Assembly: GCA_030584005.1 (NCBI GenBank)
Contig: CP129486.1
Location: forward strand, 124,001 to 188,000
Source of the DNA: Bdellovibrionota bacterium
GTDB lineage: Bacteria > Bdellovibrionota_C > UBA2361 > JAFLCA01
Direction of reading: 5' to 3'
DNA length: 64,000 nucleotides
The translations under genes and the position numbers were made by a program. Of this stretch, positions 8,338 through 17,960 are shown piece after piece (positions within the stretch are counted from its first letter, which is position 1; each line of letters begins with the position of its first letter). Under the pieces are notes generated by a model. The model saw only the letters and a list, made by a program, of their open reading frames with translations, was not told the DNA's origin and searched no databases.

Positions 8338-10212
8338 TTACGGGCTGCCCTTGGGGCCCTGCTGCCGGCTACTCAACGTTCTTTGCAGTTTATCCGCCAA
8401 TGATCGCGGCATCCGACCCACCCTGGCTACCTCGGCACCATCGGCTCGTGCAATCATCGCCACGCTGCCAAAGTATCGCAGCAAGCGCTGCCTGCGTTCC
8501 GGCCCGATGCCAGGAATCTCATCTAATACGGAGCGCAGCACCCTGCCCGCTCGTTTTGTACGGTGGAAAGTGATCACAAAACGGTGCGCTTCGTCCCTCA
8601 CTCGCTGAAGGAACTTGGTAAGCTCCGCTTGCGCATCAAGCTCAATCGGCTCCGCCGCATCAGCGATGTAGATGCGCTCGTTGCTGCTCTGCACTGTCGG
8701 CGAGTATGGATCACGCATGGTCCGCATTTTGGCGAGCGCGATGATGTCCAATTGGATCCCGAGCGCATCTCTCGCCTCGATGGCCTTGCTGAGCTGTCCT
8801 GGGCCTCCGTCAATTATCAGTAGATCTGGCAGCGTATCCTCCTCCTTGGCACGTTCAAGCCGTCTCGACACCACCTCGAAGATGCTCGCAAAGTCATCAG
8901 GCAAGTCCCGGCCCTTCATCTTATACTTCCTGTAGCGTGCCTTGTCCGGCTCGCCATCAAAGAAGGATACCAATGCGCCGACAATATCAGAGCCCTGAAG
9001 GTTAGAGATGTCGACACATTCAATGCGCCGCGGCACCTGTCTCAGCTTTGCAGTCTTGGCGAGTGCCTTGGCGATACTCTGGTAGCGCTCCTCTTTGCCA
9101 TAGCTGCTGATAAAGTGCTGCTGTGCATTCACATGCGCCAACTGGCTCAGACGGTATCTCACTCCTCGTTGCGCGGTCGCAATCTCCACTCTTGCTCCGC
9201 GCCGCGTCGTCAACGCTTCCGCCACAAGGGAAAGATTCTCGAACTCCAAGGGCACTACTATCTCCGCGGGCACCTCGCGGTCTCCCATATAGAACTGCGA
9301 TATGCCTGATTCCAGCACCTCCGCATCACTCACATGCAGATCTTGCAGGAGGAAGTTCTTGCTCTCGCTGATACGGCCTCCACGCACCCGCAGTACGGCC
9401 AATGCCGCGAGTGTTTCCTCGCGATAAAGTGCAAACACATCCTTGTCGTCCCCCTTAAGTGAGATAAGATCGTGGGCCGTCTTGGTGGTTTGAAGGGTTT
9501 CAATTCTATCTCGGATCGTCGCCGCATCCTCGAAGCGCAGCTCGGCCGAAGCTTTCTCCATCTTCTTGGTAAGATCTTTGACCAGCCAGTCCGCCTTCCC
9601 CTGCAGCAATGCTACCGCTTGGTCCAGATACTCCTCGTATTGCTTGCGATCGACCTCAAGGCAGCATGGCCCGCAGCATCGCTTGATCTGATACTCCAAA
9701 CAGGGGCGAGTGCGATTGTAAAACACCGCGTCCGCGCAGCTACGCAACGGTACGGCCCTCTTGACTGAATCAAGTAGCGAGCGCAGCTCATGGCTGAAGC
9801 TATAGGGGCCAAAGTACTCGGCATCGTCATCTTCACGTCTTCGAACCAGTTCAAGACGCGGCCACGGGACGCTGCGATCAAGCCGGATGCTCAGATAGGT
9901 TTTATCGTCCTTAAGCCTAATGTTGTAACGCGGCTTATACTTGGCGATCAGGTCCCGTTCTAGGATGAAGGCCTGATTCTCCGTCTCCGTCACTATCATC
10001 TCTATATCGGCCACTCGCTGCATCAAGAACCCGACCTGCAAGCGATCATCTTGACCATTGAAATAGCTGCGCACCCGCGAGCGAAGTTTCTTGGCCTTGC
10101 CAATATAGATGACCTCGCTATCGGCAGCCCGCATCAAATACACCCCCGGCATCTGCGGGAACGCGGAGACCTTTTCAATGAGGGGATGAGCTTCTGTCTC
10201 TCTATTGCCCAT
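8338..10212 (-). CDS. uvrC: Excinuclease ABC subunit C (UvrC)
   Basis: UvrC is the dual-incision nuclease of nucleotide excision repair. Domains in order: GIY-YIG nuclease at ~15-100 (PGVYLMRAADSEVIYIGKA), a Cys-rich region (RPCLEYQIKRCCGPC), a UVR motif (~200-240) that contacts UvrB, an RNase H-like C-terminal nuclease (ECVDISNLQGSDIVGALVSF, LLIIDGGPGQLSKA), and tandem helix-hairpin-helix motifs at the end (LDEIPGIGPERRQRLLRYFG). The length of ~624 aa is normal. ATG at 10212 is taken as the start; a TTG three codons upstream is also open. It lies just downstream of uvrB on the same strand, separated by copy B of the dispersed repeat. Confidence 0.96.
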   Translation of the reverse strand: MGNRETEAHPLIEKVSAFPQMPGVYLMRAADSEVIYIGKAKKLRSRVRSYFNGQDDRLQVGFLMQRVADIEMIVTETENQAFILERDLIAKYKPRYNIRLKDDKTYLSIRLDRSVPWPRLELVRRREDDDAEYFGPYSFSHELRSLLDSVKRAVPLRSCADAVFYNRTRPCLEYQIKRCCGPCCLEVDRKQYEEYLDQAVALLQGKADWLVKDLTKKMEKASAELRFEDAATIRDRIETLQTTKTAHDLISLKGDDKDVFALYREETLAALAVLRVRGGRISESKNFLLQDLHVSDAEVLESGISQFYMGDREVPAEIVVPLEFENLSLVAEALTTRRGARVEIATAQRGVRYRLSQLAHVNAQQHFISSYGKEERYQSIAKALAKTAKLRQVPRRIECVDISNLQGSDIVGALVSFFDGEPDKARYRKYKMKGRDLPDDFASIFEVVSRRLERAKEEDTLPDLLIIDGGPGQLSKAIEARDALGIQLDIIALAKMRTMRDPYSPTVQSSNERIYIADAAEPIELDAQAELTKFLQRVRDEAHRFVITFHRTKRAGRVLRSVLDEIPGIGPERRQRLLRYFGSVAMIARADGAEVARVGRMPRSLADKLQRTLSSRQQGPKGSP

Positions 10213-10340
10213 GTGCTGCAAATTGGATGCGGTTCAGACCGTCGGTAACCGCTCTGATCGAGGATACTCGAACAGCGCAGCCAGGGGAAATCTCAACCAT
10301 CGAGGGGGCAAAGCGGCCCGTGTTCCATTGGACTCACCAG

Positions 10341-10400
10341 AACATGCGCCACAAACTCCTCACACCCTTTCCTGCAACGGGTTCGGCCTTGTGCAATATC
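10341..10400 (-). repeat. Dispersed repeat, copy B (short)
   Basis: About 60 bp in the uvrB-uvrC spacer matches copies A and C when read on the minus strand (shared core GCAGGAAA..GTGTGAGGA and CCGAACCC). Similarity then fades. It looks like a degraded remnant of the same element. Confidence 0.5.
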
Positions 10401-10404
10401 GCTG

Positions 10405-12416
10405 CTATACTTTGAGCAGCTCTGTTTGAATTCTATGCAGCGCATCCCGCAGGGCGGCTGCACGTTCAAACTCTCGTCTGGCCGCGCATTCGAACATTTC
10501 ACGACGCAACCGTTCAATGAGTTGTTCCTGCTCCGCACGGGAAGCCGGAATTTTAATCTGCTCGTCAAGCAGCTGTACTTCGGCATGCACCAGCTCATCC
10601 TCGCTCAGAGAAGGTTCTATGCCCCTATGGGCCGAACGGGGCACTATGCCGTGCTTTTCATTAAAGGTGCGTTGAATCTCCCGCCGCCGATTGGCTTCAT
10701 CGATAGCGGCCTGCATTGAATCAGTCACCTTATCGGCGTACATGATCACCCGTCCGCGTACGTTCCGTGCTGCTCTGCCCATAGTCTGCACCAGAGAGCG
10801 GGAGGATCTGAGAAAGCCCTCTTTGTCAGCATCCAAAATCGCCACGAGCGCCACCTCGACGAGGTCCAGCCCCTCACGCAGCAGATTGATTCCGATCAGA
10901 ACATCAAACTCTCCCTTTCTGAGGCCCCGTATGATCTCAACACGCTCGATAGCATTAATATCGGAGTGGAGATAACGGCAGGCTATCCCGAGTTCCCGCA
11001 GATACTCACTCAGATCTTCGGCCATGCGCTTTGTGAGGGTGGTGACCAGCACCTTGTCGCCCTGTGCAATTACCTGCGGTATTTCGGCCAGCAGGTCGTC
11101 GACCTGATGCAATGCCGGTCGCACCACTACCTCCGGATCCAACAATCCGGTGGGGCGATTAATCTGCTGCACGATGTATGGCTTGCTTTTCTCGAGCTCG
11201 AAATCGCCCGGTGTTGCAGAGACAAAGATAGTCTGACGAGCGCGCTGCCAGAACTCTTCGAAGGTCAGGGGACGATTATCAAGCGCAGAGGGCAGTCGGA
11301 AGCCGAAGTTGACGAGCGTCTCCTTGCGCGCGCGGTCCCCCCGATACATGCCGCCCAGCTGAGGTACGGTGACATGACTCTCATCAATAACCAGTAGGAA
11401 ATTCTCGGGAAAGTAATCAATCAGTGTCGTGGGTGCGGAGCCAGCTGCCCGCCCTGCTACGTGACGGCTGTAGTTCTCTATGCCAGGACAGAACCCGACC
11501 TCGCGCATCAGCTCGAGATCGTAGAGTGTGCGCTGCTCCAGCCGCTGCGCCTCAACTATCTTGCCCTGCTTTAAGAGCTCAGGGATCCACTCCCGGAGCT
11601 CCCTTTCGATCGAAGCGATCGCCCTCACTATCGACTCCCGCGCCGTGACGAAGTGACTTACCGGATACACGGCCACATTCTGCAGGCTCTTCAATGCCGC
11701 TCCAGAGAGTGAATCGATCTCGTATATTCCCTCAATTTCATTACCGAAGAACTGCAGCCGCACGGCATGGTCCTCCTCATCTGAGGGGAAGATGTCGATG
11801 CTCTCGCCGCGTACGCGGAAGCTGCCGCGATCGAAGTCAAGGTCCGACCGCCGGTACTGCATTTGCACGAGCTTTAAGAGCAGCTCTTGGCGCGGGAGCT
11901 TCTCTCCTACCTCTGCATACAGCATCATCTTGAAGTAGTCTTCTGGCGCACCTAGACCATAAATGCAGCTCACACTGGCAACGATAATCGTATCGCTCCC
12001 CTCTAGCACAGCGCGAGTCGCGCCGTGCCTCATTCGATCGATCTCCTCATTTATCGCCGCATCCTTCTCGATGTAAGTATCGGTAGCCGGGACGTACGCC
12101 TCGGGCTGGTAGTAGTCGTAGTAGCTCACGAAGTAGCGAACTCGATTGCGCGGAAAGAACTCCTTAAATTCCGCATAAAGCTGCGCTGCCAAGGTCTTAT
12201 TGGGCGCAACGACCAATGTCGGCGATTTTGCCGCGCAATCACATTGGCCATGGTGAATGTTTTGCCGGAGCCGGTAACTCCAAGCAGTGTTTGGAATGGC
12301 ATTCCACGTCGCAGACCAGCGTCGAGGCTGTCTATAGCCTGCGGCTGGTCGCCCCGCGGTTGATACTGTGATACGAGCTCGAACGGGACACTTGCGGGAG
12401 CAATCAACTTCGGCAC
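10405..12416 (-). CDS. uvrB: Excinuclease ABC subunit B (UvrB), apparent frameshift near 12233
   Basis: UvrB is the DNA-damage verification helicase of excision repair. The first ~60 codons (from ATG 12416) contain [17 protein letters not shown] and the Walker [17 protein letters not shown]. The rest, including [14 protein letters not shown], the beta-hairpin [12 protein letters not shown], the helicase motifs ([21 protein letters not shown]) and the C-terminal UVR domain, continues in another frame. The break lies in the GCGCGG run at 12231-12236. Restoring a single base would place four residues between VIA and PT, as in E. coli (DLQR), so a missing base is the simplest explanation. It may be a sequencing error, since all else is intact, or a recent inactivating mutation. 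Confidence 0.9.
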
Positions 12417-12423
12417 GGTATCC

Positions 12424-12576
12424 TCACACGGGAAGCACGAGCGCTGCGGTGCCGGTTAGAGCAAACATCAAAAAGACTACCAGCACTATCAGTGGTTTCA
12501 AAAAGGCACTTATGAAGCCACTTCTAGAGATACACTGAACGTATCCAGAGTATCCCGAGGAAGTCCGGACACTCAT
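12424..12576 (-). CDS. Possible small single-pass membrane protein
   Basis: A 50-codon frame ends 7 nt before the uvrB start. Its C-terminal half is one hydrophobic helix ([20 protein letters not shown]). The KP-(hydrophobic) stretch loosely resembles the last helix of the membrane protein at 50216-51046. No ribosome binding site is seen at ATG 12576, so this may be a chance frame. Confidence 0.25.
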   Translation of the reverse strand: MSVRTSSGYSGYVQCISRSGFISAFLKPLIVLVVFLMFALTGTAALVLPV

Positions 12577-12638
12577 TGCGGGAAGCGCTCTATCACTCGA
12601 CCCCAAGGGTTCGGATCCCGCACCCCATGGCTCGGGAC

Positions 12639-13715
12639 TTAGCGCCGACCCTTTCTGGCCTGCGCTTCGCGGATACGCTCCTTGGCCAACTCCAACGCCA
12701 CCACTTCAGGAAACTTCTTGCGCTTCACCGACTCCTCGAGCACGCGATGGATCGTATTGTAGATATTGTGGACCTTCTCAGAGACCCACGACTCCTTCCA
12801 TCCTCCTGGAATGTATTCGGCCCCAACCGAGATCACACCCCCGGCATTAATCGCAAAGTCAGGTGCATATACGATCTCCCGAGATTCAAGGGTTTCGTAG
12901 ACGCTTGAATCGATCAGCTGATTATTAGCCCCACCGGCAATCACGGAGCAGCCAAGCCGCTTTAGGGTATCATGGTTAATAGTCTGTCCGATCGCATTCG
13001 GCGAGAAGACTTCACAGGTGACATCGTAGATCTTTTCCGGGTCTACTACCTCAACATTGAACTGCTCCTTCACTCGGTCGATAGCCTTGCGATTCGTATC
13101 ACAAACGGTGACCCGTGCGCCCGCCTTGACCAAATGCCCGATGAGGTATGCGCCTACATGACCAGCACCCTGCACCGCGATGCGTCTGCCCGTTAAGTCC
13201 TTCGAGCCAAACTTGCGCTCCACCGCCGCAAGCAATCCATTGAAGACGCCTCGCGCTGTCCATGGCGAGGGATCCCCCGCACCACCCAGCTCAGCAGCAT
13301 AGCCTGCAGCGTACTTGGAAACTTCACGCATAATCATGACGTCTGACACGCTCGTTCCCATATCCTCGGCGGTAATGTAGCGGCCAGCAAGATCATTGAG
13401 ACAGGCTGCAAACTGCAGGAACAGCTCGCGCCGGCCTTCCGACATTTCAGGATCGGCCACGATACAGCTCTTGCCTCCGCCGAGATCTAATCCGGCAAGG
13501 GAGCTCTTGTAGGTCATACCCTCTGATAGTCTCAACACATCGTCGATGGCCTGGGCCTCGCTCTGATAAGGGCGCATACGACAGCCGCCAAGGGCGGGGC
13601 CAAGCACCGTATTATGGATGGCGATGATTGCCTTCAACCTGGCCTGCGGGTAGTGAAAAAACACAACCTGCTCATGACCGCGCTTCTCGACTTCAGTGAA
13701 AACTTGAATTGTCAT
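12639..13715 (-). CDS. Leucine dehydrogenase-type Glu/Leu/Phe/Val dehydrogenase
   Basis: This enzyme oxidatively deaminates branched-chain amino acids with NAD+, giving 2-oxo acids and ammonium. The substrate domain has GGCRMRPY and the catalytic-lysine segment LAGLDLGGGKSCIV. The Rossmann domain has VQGAGHVGAYLIGHL, followed by CDTN, an acidic end typical of NAD preference. At 358 residues it matches the short leucine/phenylalanine dehydrogenase group rather than ~450-residue glutamate dehydrogenases. ATG at 13715 follows AGGGA at short spacing. The exact substrate (Leu, Val or Phe) is not certain. Confidence 0.88.
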   Translation of the reverse strand: MTIQVFTEVEKRGHEQVVFFHYPQARLKAIIAIHNTVLGPALGGCRMRPYQSEAQAIDDVLRLSEGMTYKSSLAGLDLGGGKSCIVADPEMSEGRRELFLQFAACLNDLAGRYITAEDMGTSVSDVMIMREVSKYAAGYAAELGGAGDPSPWTARGVFNGLLAAVERKFGSKDLTGRRIAVQGAGHVGAYLIGHLVKAGARVTVCDTNRKAIDRVKEQFNVEVVDPEKIYDVTCEVFSPNAIGQTINHDTLKRLGCSVIAGGANNQLIDSSVYETLESREIVYAPDFAINAGGVISVGAEYIPGGWKESWVSEKVHNIYNTIHRVLEESVKRKKFPEVVALELAKERIREAQARKGRR

Positions 13716-13815
13716 AATTCCCTAGACGTACACTACGCTTCCTTACGTGGAGCCCGTATTGTTTACAAAAATCGGACCCTATGCAAACAAATGCTTAATC
13801 AATATTTCTAATGAG

Positions 13816-13989
13816 TTACTTCTCCTGGGGAGCAGCGTTTGGATTGGCTTGAACGGAATATGGCGGCGATGACTCTGGTTCATCAACCCGCGCAGCCGGA
13901 TAGTTGGTGCGCTGACAGGCGGCTAAAGCGATCAGCAGTGCGAGACAAGCAAGGCTCATCCTGATGGGGGTGCCAAGGGGTGTGCTCAT
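13816..13989 (-). CDS. Small lipoprotein, 57 aa
   Basis: A short frame encodes a basic start, a hydrophobic core (SLACLALLIALAAC) with a canonical lipobox LAAC, then a ~30-residue Pro/Ala/Glu-rich tail ending QEK. AGGA lies 11-12 nt before the ATG. It sits between tRNA-Leu and the leucine dehydrogenase gene on the same strand. The function is unknown; the lipoprotein call rests on the signal alone. Confidence 0.55.
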   Translation of the reverse strand: MSTPLGTPIRMSLACLALLIALAACQRTNYPAARVDEPESSPPYSVQANPNAAPQEK

Positions 13990-14064
13990 AAAGTAACGAT
14001 CCTGAGAAAGTTAGCTGTCAATAACGTCTCTTCTCATCACTTAAGCGGTTCAAGAAGAAACCGG

Positions 14065-14150
14065 TGGTGCCCTGGGGGAGACTTGAACTCCCACGTCTTT
14101 TGGACACATGATCCTGAATCATGCCTGTCTACCAATTCCAGCACCAGGGC
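14065..14150 (-). tRNA. tRNA-Leu(CAG)
   Basis: On the minus strand an 86-nt type II tRNA folds with a 7-bp acceptor stem (GCCCTGG/CCAGGGC), anticodon stem CATGA/TCATG around loop TTCAGGA (anticodon CAG), a long variable arm, and T-loop GTTCAAGTC. The 3' CCA is encoded. Confidence 0.95.
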
Positions 14151-14272
14151 TAAGAGGGCAATGCCACTCCAAAACTCTGTCGACCGTTTATAGGTCAGAG
14201 CGCGGGCAGAATCAAACCCGCCCCAATTCAGCGCCTATAAGTGATTGCAATAAGGTATTTTTGAAACCGCCC

Positions 14273-15796
14273 TTAGCTTGTTTCAAACTTAATACCTTGG
14301 GCCAGCGGCAGGGCGTCACTGTAGTTTATAGTGCAGGTCTGCCGCCTCATATACTGCTTCCATGCGTCGGAGCCAGCCTCTCTTCCCCCGCCGGTTTCCT
14401 TCTCCCCGCCGAAAGCCCCTCCGATCTCGGCACCAGAAGTGCCTATATTGACATTCGCTATGCCGCAATCGCTGCCGGCTGCAGACAGGAACTGCTCGGC
14501 GGTTTTGAGTGAGCGTGTGAAAATTGCTGAGCTAAGCCCTTGAGGCACATCGTTCTGCACCTCGATCGCTTCATCGATATCGGCTACCGGTATAATGTAC
14601 AGAATCGGAGCGAAGGTTTCCTCCTTCACTATCGCCATATCCTTCCGCGCACTAATGATGGTTGGCTCCACATAGAGTTGGTTGGGCATGCCGTTTAACC
14701 TCTTACCGCCATACACGACCTTGCCTCCCTGCTCTATGGCCGTGGATATCGCGCGTTCAAATTGCGCTACAGCCTGCTCGTGAATAAGCGGGCCAACCAG
14801 CACCCCCTCATGCAGTGGGTTACCTATAGTGAGCTGTCGATATCCCCTCACAAGGCGTTTTGTAAATTCATCGACGATGGATTCTTCAACGATAGCCCGC
14901 CGAATGGTCGTACAGCGTTGACCGGCTGTGCCTACTGCACCGAAGAGGGTTGCGCGCACTGTGAGATCGAGATCCGCGTCCTCAAGCACAATAATTGCGT
15001 TGTTACCGCCGAGTTCGAGGATGCTCCGACCAAGCCGCTTCGCTACTGTCTCCCCTACCGCGCGCCCCATACGACAGGAACCTGTGGCCGATATGAGCGG
15101 CACCCGGCTGTCCGCAGCGAGTTTCGCGCCCAGCGCCGCGCCCTCCCCGGTAATTAAGGTGAAAAGCCCCGGGAAGCCGTGCTGGCTCGCGAGCTCAGCA
15201 CAGATCTTGGTCGTGACCACGGCCGACAGGGGGGTAAGTTCGGAGGCCTTCCAAATCACCGTGTCGCCACACACTGCGGCTATCATGGCATTCCATGCCC
15301 ATACAGCGACGGGGAAGTTGAAGGCGGTGATCACTCCAACCGGTCCGAGCGGATGCCACTGCTCATACATGCGGTGTCCCGGCCGCTCCGAGTGCATGGT
15401 GTTTCCGTACAGCTGCCGTGAGAGCCCCACGGCAAAGTCTGCGATATCGATCGCCTCCTGGACCTCACCCTGACCTTCCGCCAGGATCTTTCCCATTTCC
15501 ATCGTCACCAGGCGGCCAAGGGAATCCTTGTGCTCTCGCAGCGCGTTTCCGATCCGGCGAATGACCTCGCCACGCTTCGGTGCTGGAAGAAGTCGCCAGC
15601 GATGGAACGTATCCCATGAGCTCCGAAGCACTGCCTCGTAGCCCTGGTCGGTTGTGCAGCTCACTGTGGCCAGGACTGAACCGTCAATTGGCGACTTCAC
15701 AGGAACGGTTCGTCCGGTATCAGCAGGATGCCATTTGCCGTCAAAGGTGCCCGAGATGGTGCCGCCGAGCCCCCACTCTTGAAATATTTTATCCAT
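14273..15796 (-). CDS. ALDH7-type aldehyde dehydrogenase (L-aminoadipate-semialdehyde dehydrogenase)
   Basis: It oxidises an aldehyde to the acid with NAD(P)+; ALDH7 members act on L-2-aminoadipate 6-semialdehyde in lysine breakdown. Visible motifs are the cofactor stretch VITAFNFPVAVWAWNAM with IWKASELTP, the general-base glutamate in ILELGGNNAII (family consensus ELGGNN), and the catalytic cysteine in GTAGQRCTT. The C-terminal NIGTSGAEIGGAFGGEKETG block with the ETGGGREAGSDAWKQYMRR run is typical of the antiquitin group. I chose ATG at 15796, preceded by AGGAG; an upstream ATG adds 10 residues. No other lysine-pathway gene is adjacent, so the substrate is inferred. Confidence 0.87.
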   Translation of the reverse strand: MDKIFQEWGLGGTISGTFDGKWHPADTGRTVPVKSPIDGSVLATVSCTTDQGYEAVLRSSWDTFHRWRLLPAPKRGEVIRRIGNALREHKDSLGRLVTMEMGKILAEGQGEVQEAIDIADFAVGLSRQLYGNTMHSERPGHRMYEQWHPLGPVGVITAFNFPVAVWAWNAMIAAVCGDTVIWKASELTPLSAVVTTKICAELASQHGFPGLFTLITGEGAALGAKLAADSRVPLISATGSCRMGRAVGETVAKRLGRSILELGGNNAIIVLEDADLDLTVRATLFGAVGTAGQRCTTIRRAIVEESIVDEFTKRLVRGYRQLTIGNPLHEGVLVGPLIHEQAVAQFERAISTAIEQGGKVVYGGKRLNGMPNQLYVEPTIISARKDMAIVKEETFAPILYIIPVADIDEAIEVQNDVPQGLSSAIFTRSLKTAEQFLSAAGSDCGIANVNIGTSGAEIGGAFGGEKETGGGREAGSDAWKQYMRRQTCTINYSDALPLAQGIKFETS

Positions 15797-16140
15797 GGCA
15801 GTGTGCTCCTGGGACGTACTGTCCAATAGGCGTGCTGGGAGTTGATATTAGAATTGATGGGCGATGCTGGCAAAGCCAAGAAACAGGAGGCCTAGAGACC
15901 ATCTCATAAATGCATTCTTTTTTCTGGCATATCCTGATTCGCCCTTGGCCCCCCACAATAGAGGGCTTTCTCCTGGGCTACGGCGGCTAGAGGCGGGCCA
16001 TTTATTCTATTTATGCGACCGCTTCGAAGCTATGGGATTACATTTGACGTGGGGGACACAGAGTGGGGCTGTCCTCTATAGCTACCGCCGTAGCTCGCCA
16101 AAGTTATCTCCAGTGAAAAGGACGCCAAGGACTCAAAGGA
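15797..16140. other. Gene-free stretch between ALDH gene and tandem repeats
   Basis: No supported gene is visible. A small hairpin AGCTAC-CGCC-GTAGCT lies around 16081-16096. The part nearest 15797 presumably holds the promoter of the minus-strand aldehyde dehydrogenase gene, but I could not assign -35/-10 boxes with confidence. Confidence 0.4.
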
Positions 16141-16973
16141 ACTGCTGGTCTCGGCCTTCGCCTCGACAGGTTCAAATCCCGCCGAAGCAACGCGTAATCG
16201 GAATCCTGGCTCCGCCAGGTTCCGATAGCGAAATGAAACTACGCGTAATCGCGATCTTGGCATAGCCAAGTCGCGATAGCGAAATGATATTGCGGGGGCG
16301 GGATTTCCAGAACTGCTGGTCTCGGCCTTCGCCTCGACAGGTTCAAATCCCGCCGAAGCAACGCGTAATCGGAATCCTGGCTCCGCCAGGTTCCGATAGC
16401 GAAATGAAACTACGCGTAATCGCGATCTTGGCATAGCCAAGTCGCGATAGCGAAATGATATTGCGGGGGCGGGATTTCCAGAACTGCTGGTCTCGGCCTT
16501 CGCCTCGACAGGTTCAAATCCCGCCGAAGCAACGCGTAATCGGAATCCTGGCTCCGCCAGGTTCCGATAGCGAAATGAAACTACGCGTAATCGCGATCTT
16601 GGCATAGCCAAGTCGCGATAGCGAAATGATATTGCGGGGGCGGGATTTCCAGAACTGCTGGTCTCGGCCTTCGCCTCGACAGGTTCAAATCCCGCCGAAG
16701 CAACGCGTAATCGGAATCCTGGCTCCGCCAGGTTCCGATAGCGAAATGAAACTACGCGTAATCGCGATCTTGGCATAGCCAAGTCGCGATAGCGAAATGA
16801 TATTGCGGGGGCGGGATTTCCAGAACTGCTGGTCTCGGCCTTCGCCTCGACAGGTTCAAATCCCGCCGAAGCAACGCGTAATCGGAATCCTGGCTCCGCC
16901 AGGTTCCGATAGCGAAATGAAACTACGCGTAATCGCGATCTTGGCATAGCCAAGTCGCGATAGCGAAATGATA

Positions 16974-16995
<22 letters not shown>
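16141..16995 (-). repeat. Five tandem 171-bp repeats joined to the 3' end of tRNA-fMet
   Basis: Units start at 16141, 16312, 16483, 16654 and 16825 and appear identical base for base; the last merges into tRNA-fMet. On the minus strand each unit begins with a copy of the tRNA 3' end (AAATCCCGCCCCCGCAA), then two hairpin half-units each framed by TTTCGCTATCG and GATTACGCG, then GGCGGGATTTGAACC, which is the reverse complement of the tRNA T-arm. The hairpin stems differ in sequence but keep pairing. A reading frame runs through the array only because 171 is a multiple of three. There are no unique spacers, so this is not a CRISPR array. The array sits where the tRNA precursor's 3' trailer would be transcribed. 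Confidence 0.93.
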
Positions 16996-17047
<52 letters not shown>

Positions 17048-17126
17048 TCAGAGAGTGTTGTGTCGGACACAACGTAGTGGAGCTAAATAGCTGATCTGCG
17101 GGGGCAAAGTCAAGGAAGGGGCGATT

Positions 17127-17960
17127 TTACTGCTGTTCCTCCTGCCCCACGGCTTGTAACAGCTGTCTACGGACTTTCAAAAGCTCTTGCTGGCTGAGCT
17201 TTCTGAGCTCGCCGGGCCGCAAACTGCCCAATCGAAATGGTCCATGCTGTAGCCGGATTAATTTTCGAACCGGGTACCCAATTGCCTCCATTATCCTTCG
17301 CACAAGCCGGTTCCTGCCCTCTCGCACAGAGAGTTCGAGCCAGCACCCCGATTGCAGGTCCTCAACGTGCAGTACCCGCGCCTTGGCCATCCCATCAGGA
17401 AGTCGCACTCCCGCTTCAAGTTTGGAAAGCTTTGGATCGGGCACGCGATGTTCTGTGAGCACTCGGTAGGTTCGCTCTACTCCGTATCGTGGATGGAGCA
17501 GCAGGTCTGCTAGTTCGCCGTCGTTCGTGACAATGACTAGCCCCTCCGATTCATAATCGAGCCTTCCGACAGGAAAGCAGCTTCGATAGCGCGGGGTGAG
17601 CAGGTCCTTGATGCAGCGGCGGCCCTCGGGGTCATGCATCGTGGTGACGACCCCTGGCGGCTTGTAGAGCAGCAAGAGCACGGGCTCGGCTGCTCTGACA
17701 ACTTTTCCATGCACAGTGACGATGTCGTGCTGTGGTTTTACCTTGGTGCCGAGAGTAGTTACCGTATCGCCATTGACACTCACCGCACCCTGAGCGATCA
17801 GTTCTTCGCATTTCCGGCGCGAGCCCATGCCGCATTGCGCCAGGAAGCGCTGCAGTCTCATCTGCTCAGAGGTCATGGATGTGCGGGGGTTACTGGAGGG
17901 TGCTCTCTTCGCTGGCCTCGTTCCCTGCGGCTTCGAGCGGTTGCTCCCCCGCTGTTTCAT
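17127..17960 (-). CDS. rluB: Pseudouridine synthase of the RluB/RsuA family
   Basis: This enzyme converts a specific rRNA uridine to pseudouridine; RluB acts on 23S U2605. An S4 RNA-binding domain (MRLQRFLAQCGMGSRRKCEELI) precedes the catalytic domain with the active-site aspartate in FPVGRLDYESEGLVIVTNDG. NRLVRRIMEAIGYPVRKLIRL is a late family motif. ATG at 17960 has AGGAG seven bases upstream and adds a ~30-residue basic leader; it overlaps the end of scpB by 71 nt. ATG at 17876, just after the scpB stop, is the alternative but lacks a clear site. The scpA-scpB-rluB order is a common operon. Confidence 0.9.
   Translation of the reverse strand: MKQRGSNRSKPQGTRPAKRAPSSNPRTSMTSEQMRLQRFLAQCGMGSRRKCEELIAQGAVSVNGDTVTTLGTKVKPQHDIVTVHGKVVRAAEPVLLLLYKPPGVVTTMHDPEGRRCIKDLLTPRYRSCFPVGRLDYESEGLVIVTNDGELADLLLHPRYGVERTYRVLTEHRVPDPKLSKLEAGVRLPDGMAKARVLHVEDLQSGCWLELSVREGRNRLVRRIMEAIGYPVRKLIRLQHGPFRLGSLRPGELRKLSQQELLKVRRQLLQAVGQEEQQ

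Noticed and set aside
16030-16953. A 307-codon open frame through the tandem repeats
   Set aside because: The frame stays open because the 171-bp unit is a multiple of three; it lacks a ribosome site and overlaps hairpins and tRNA-derived sequence.
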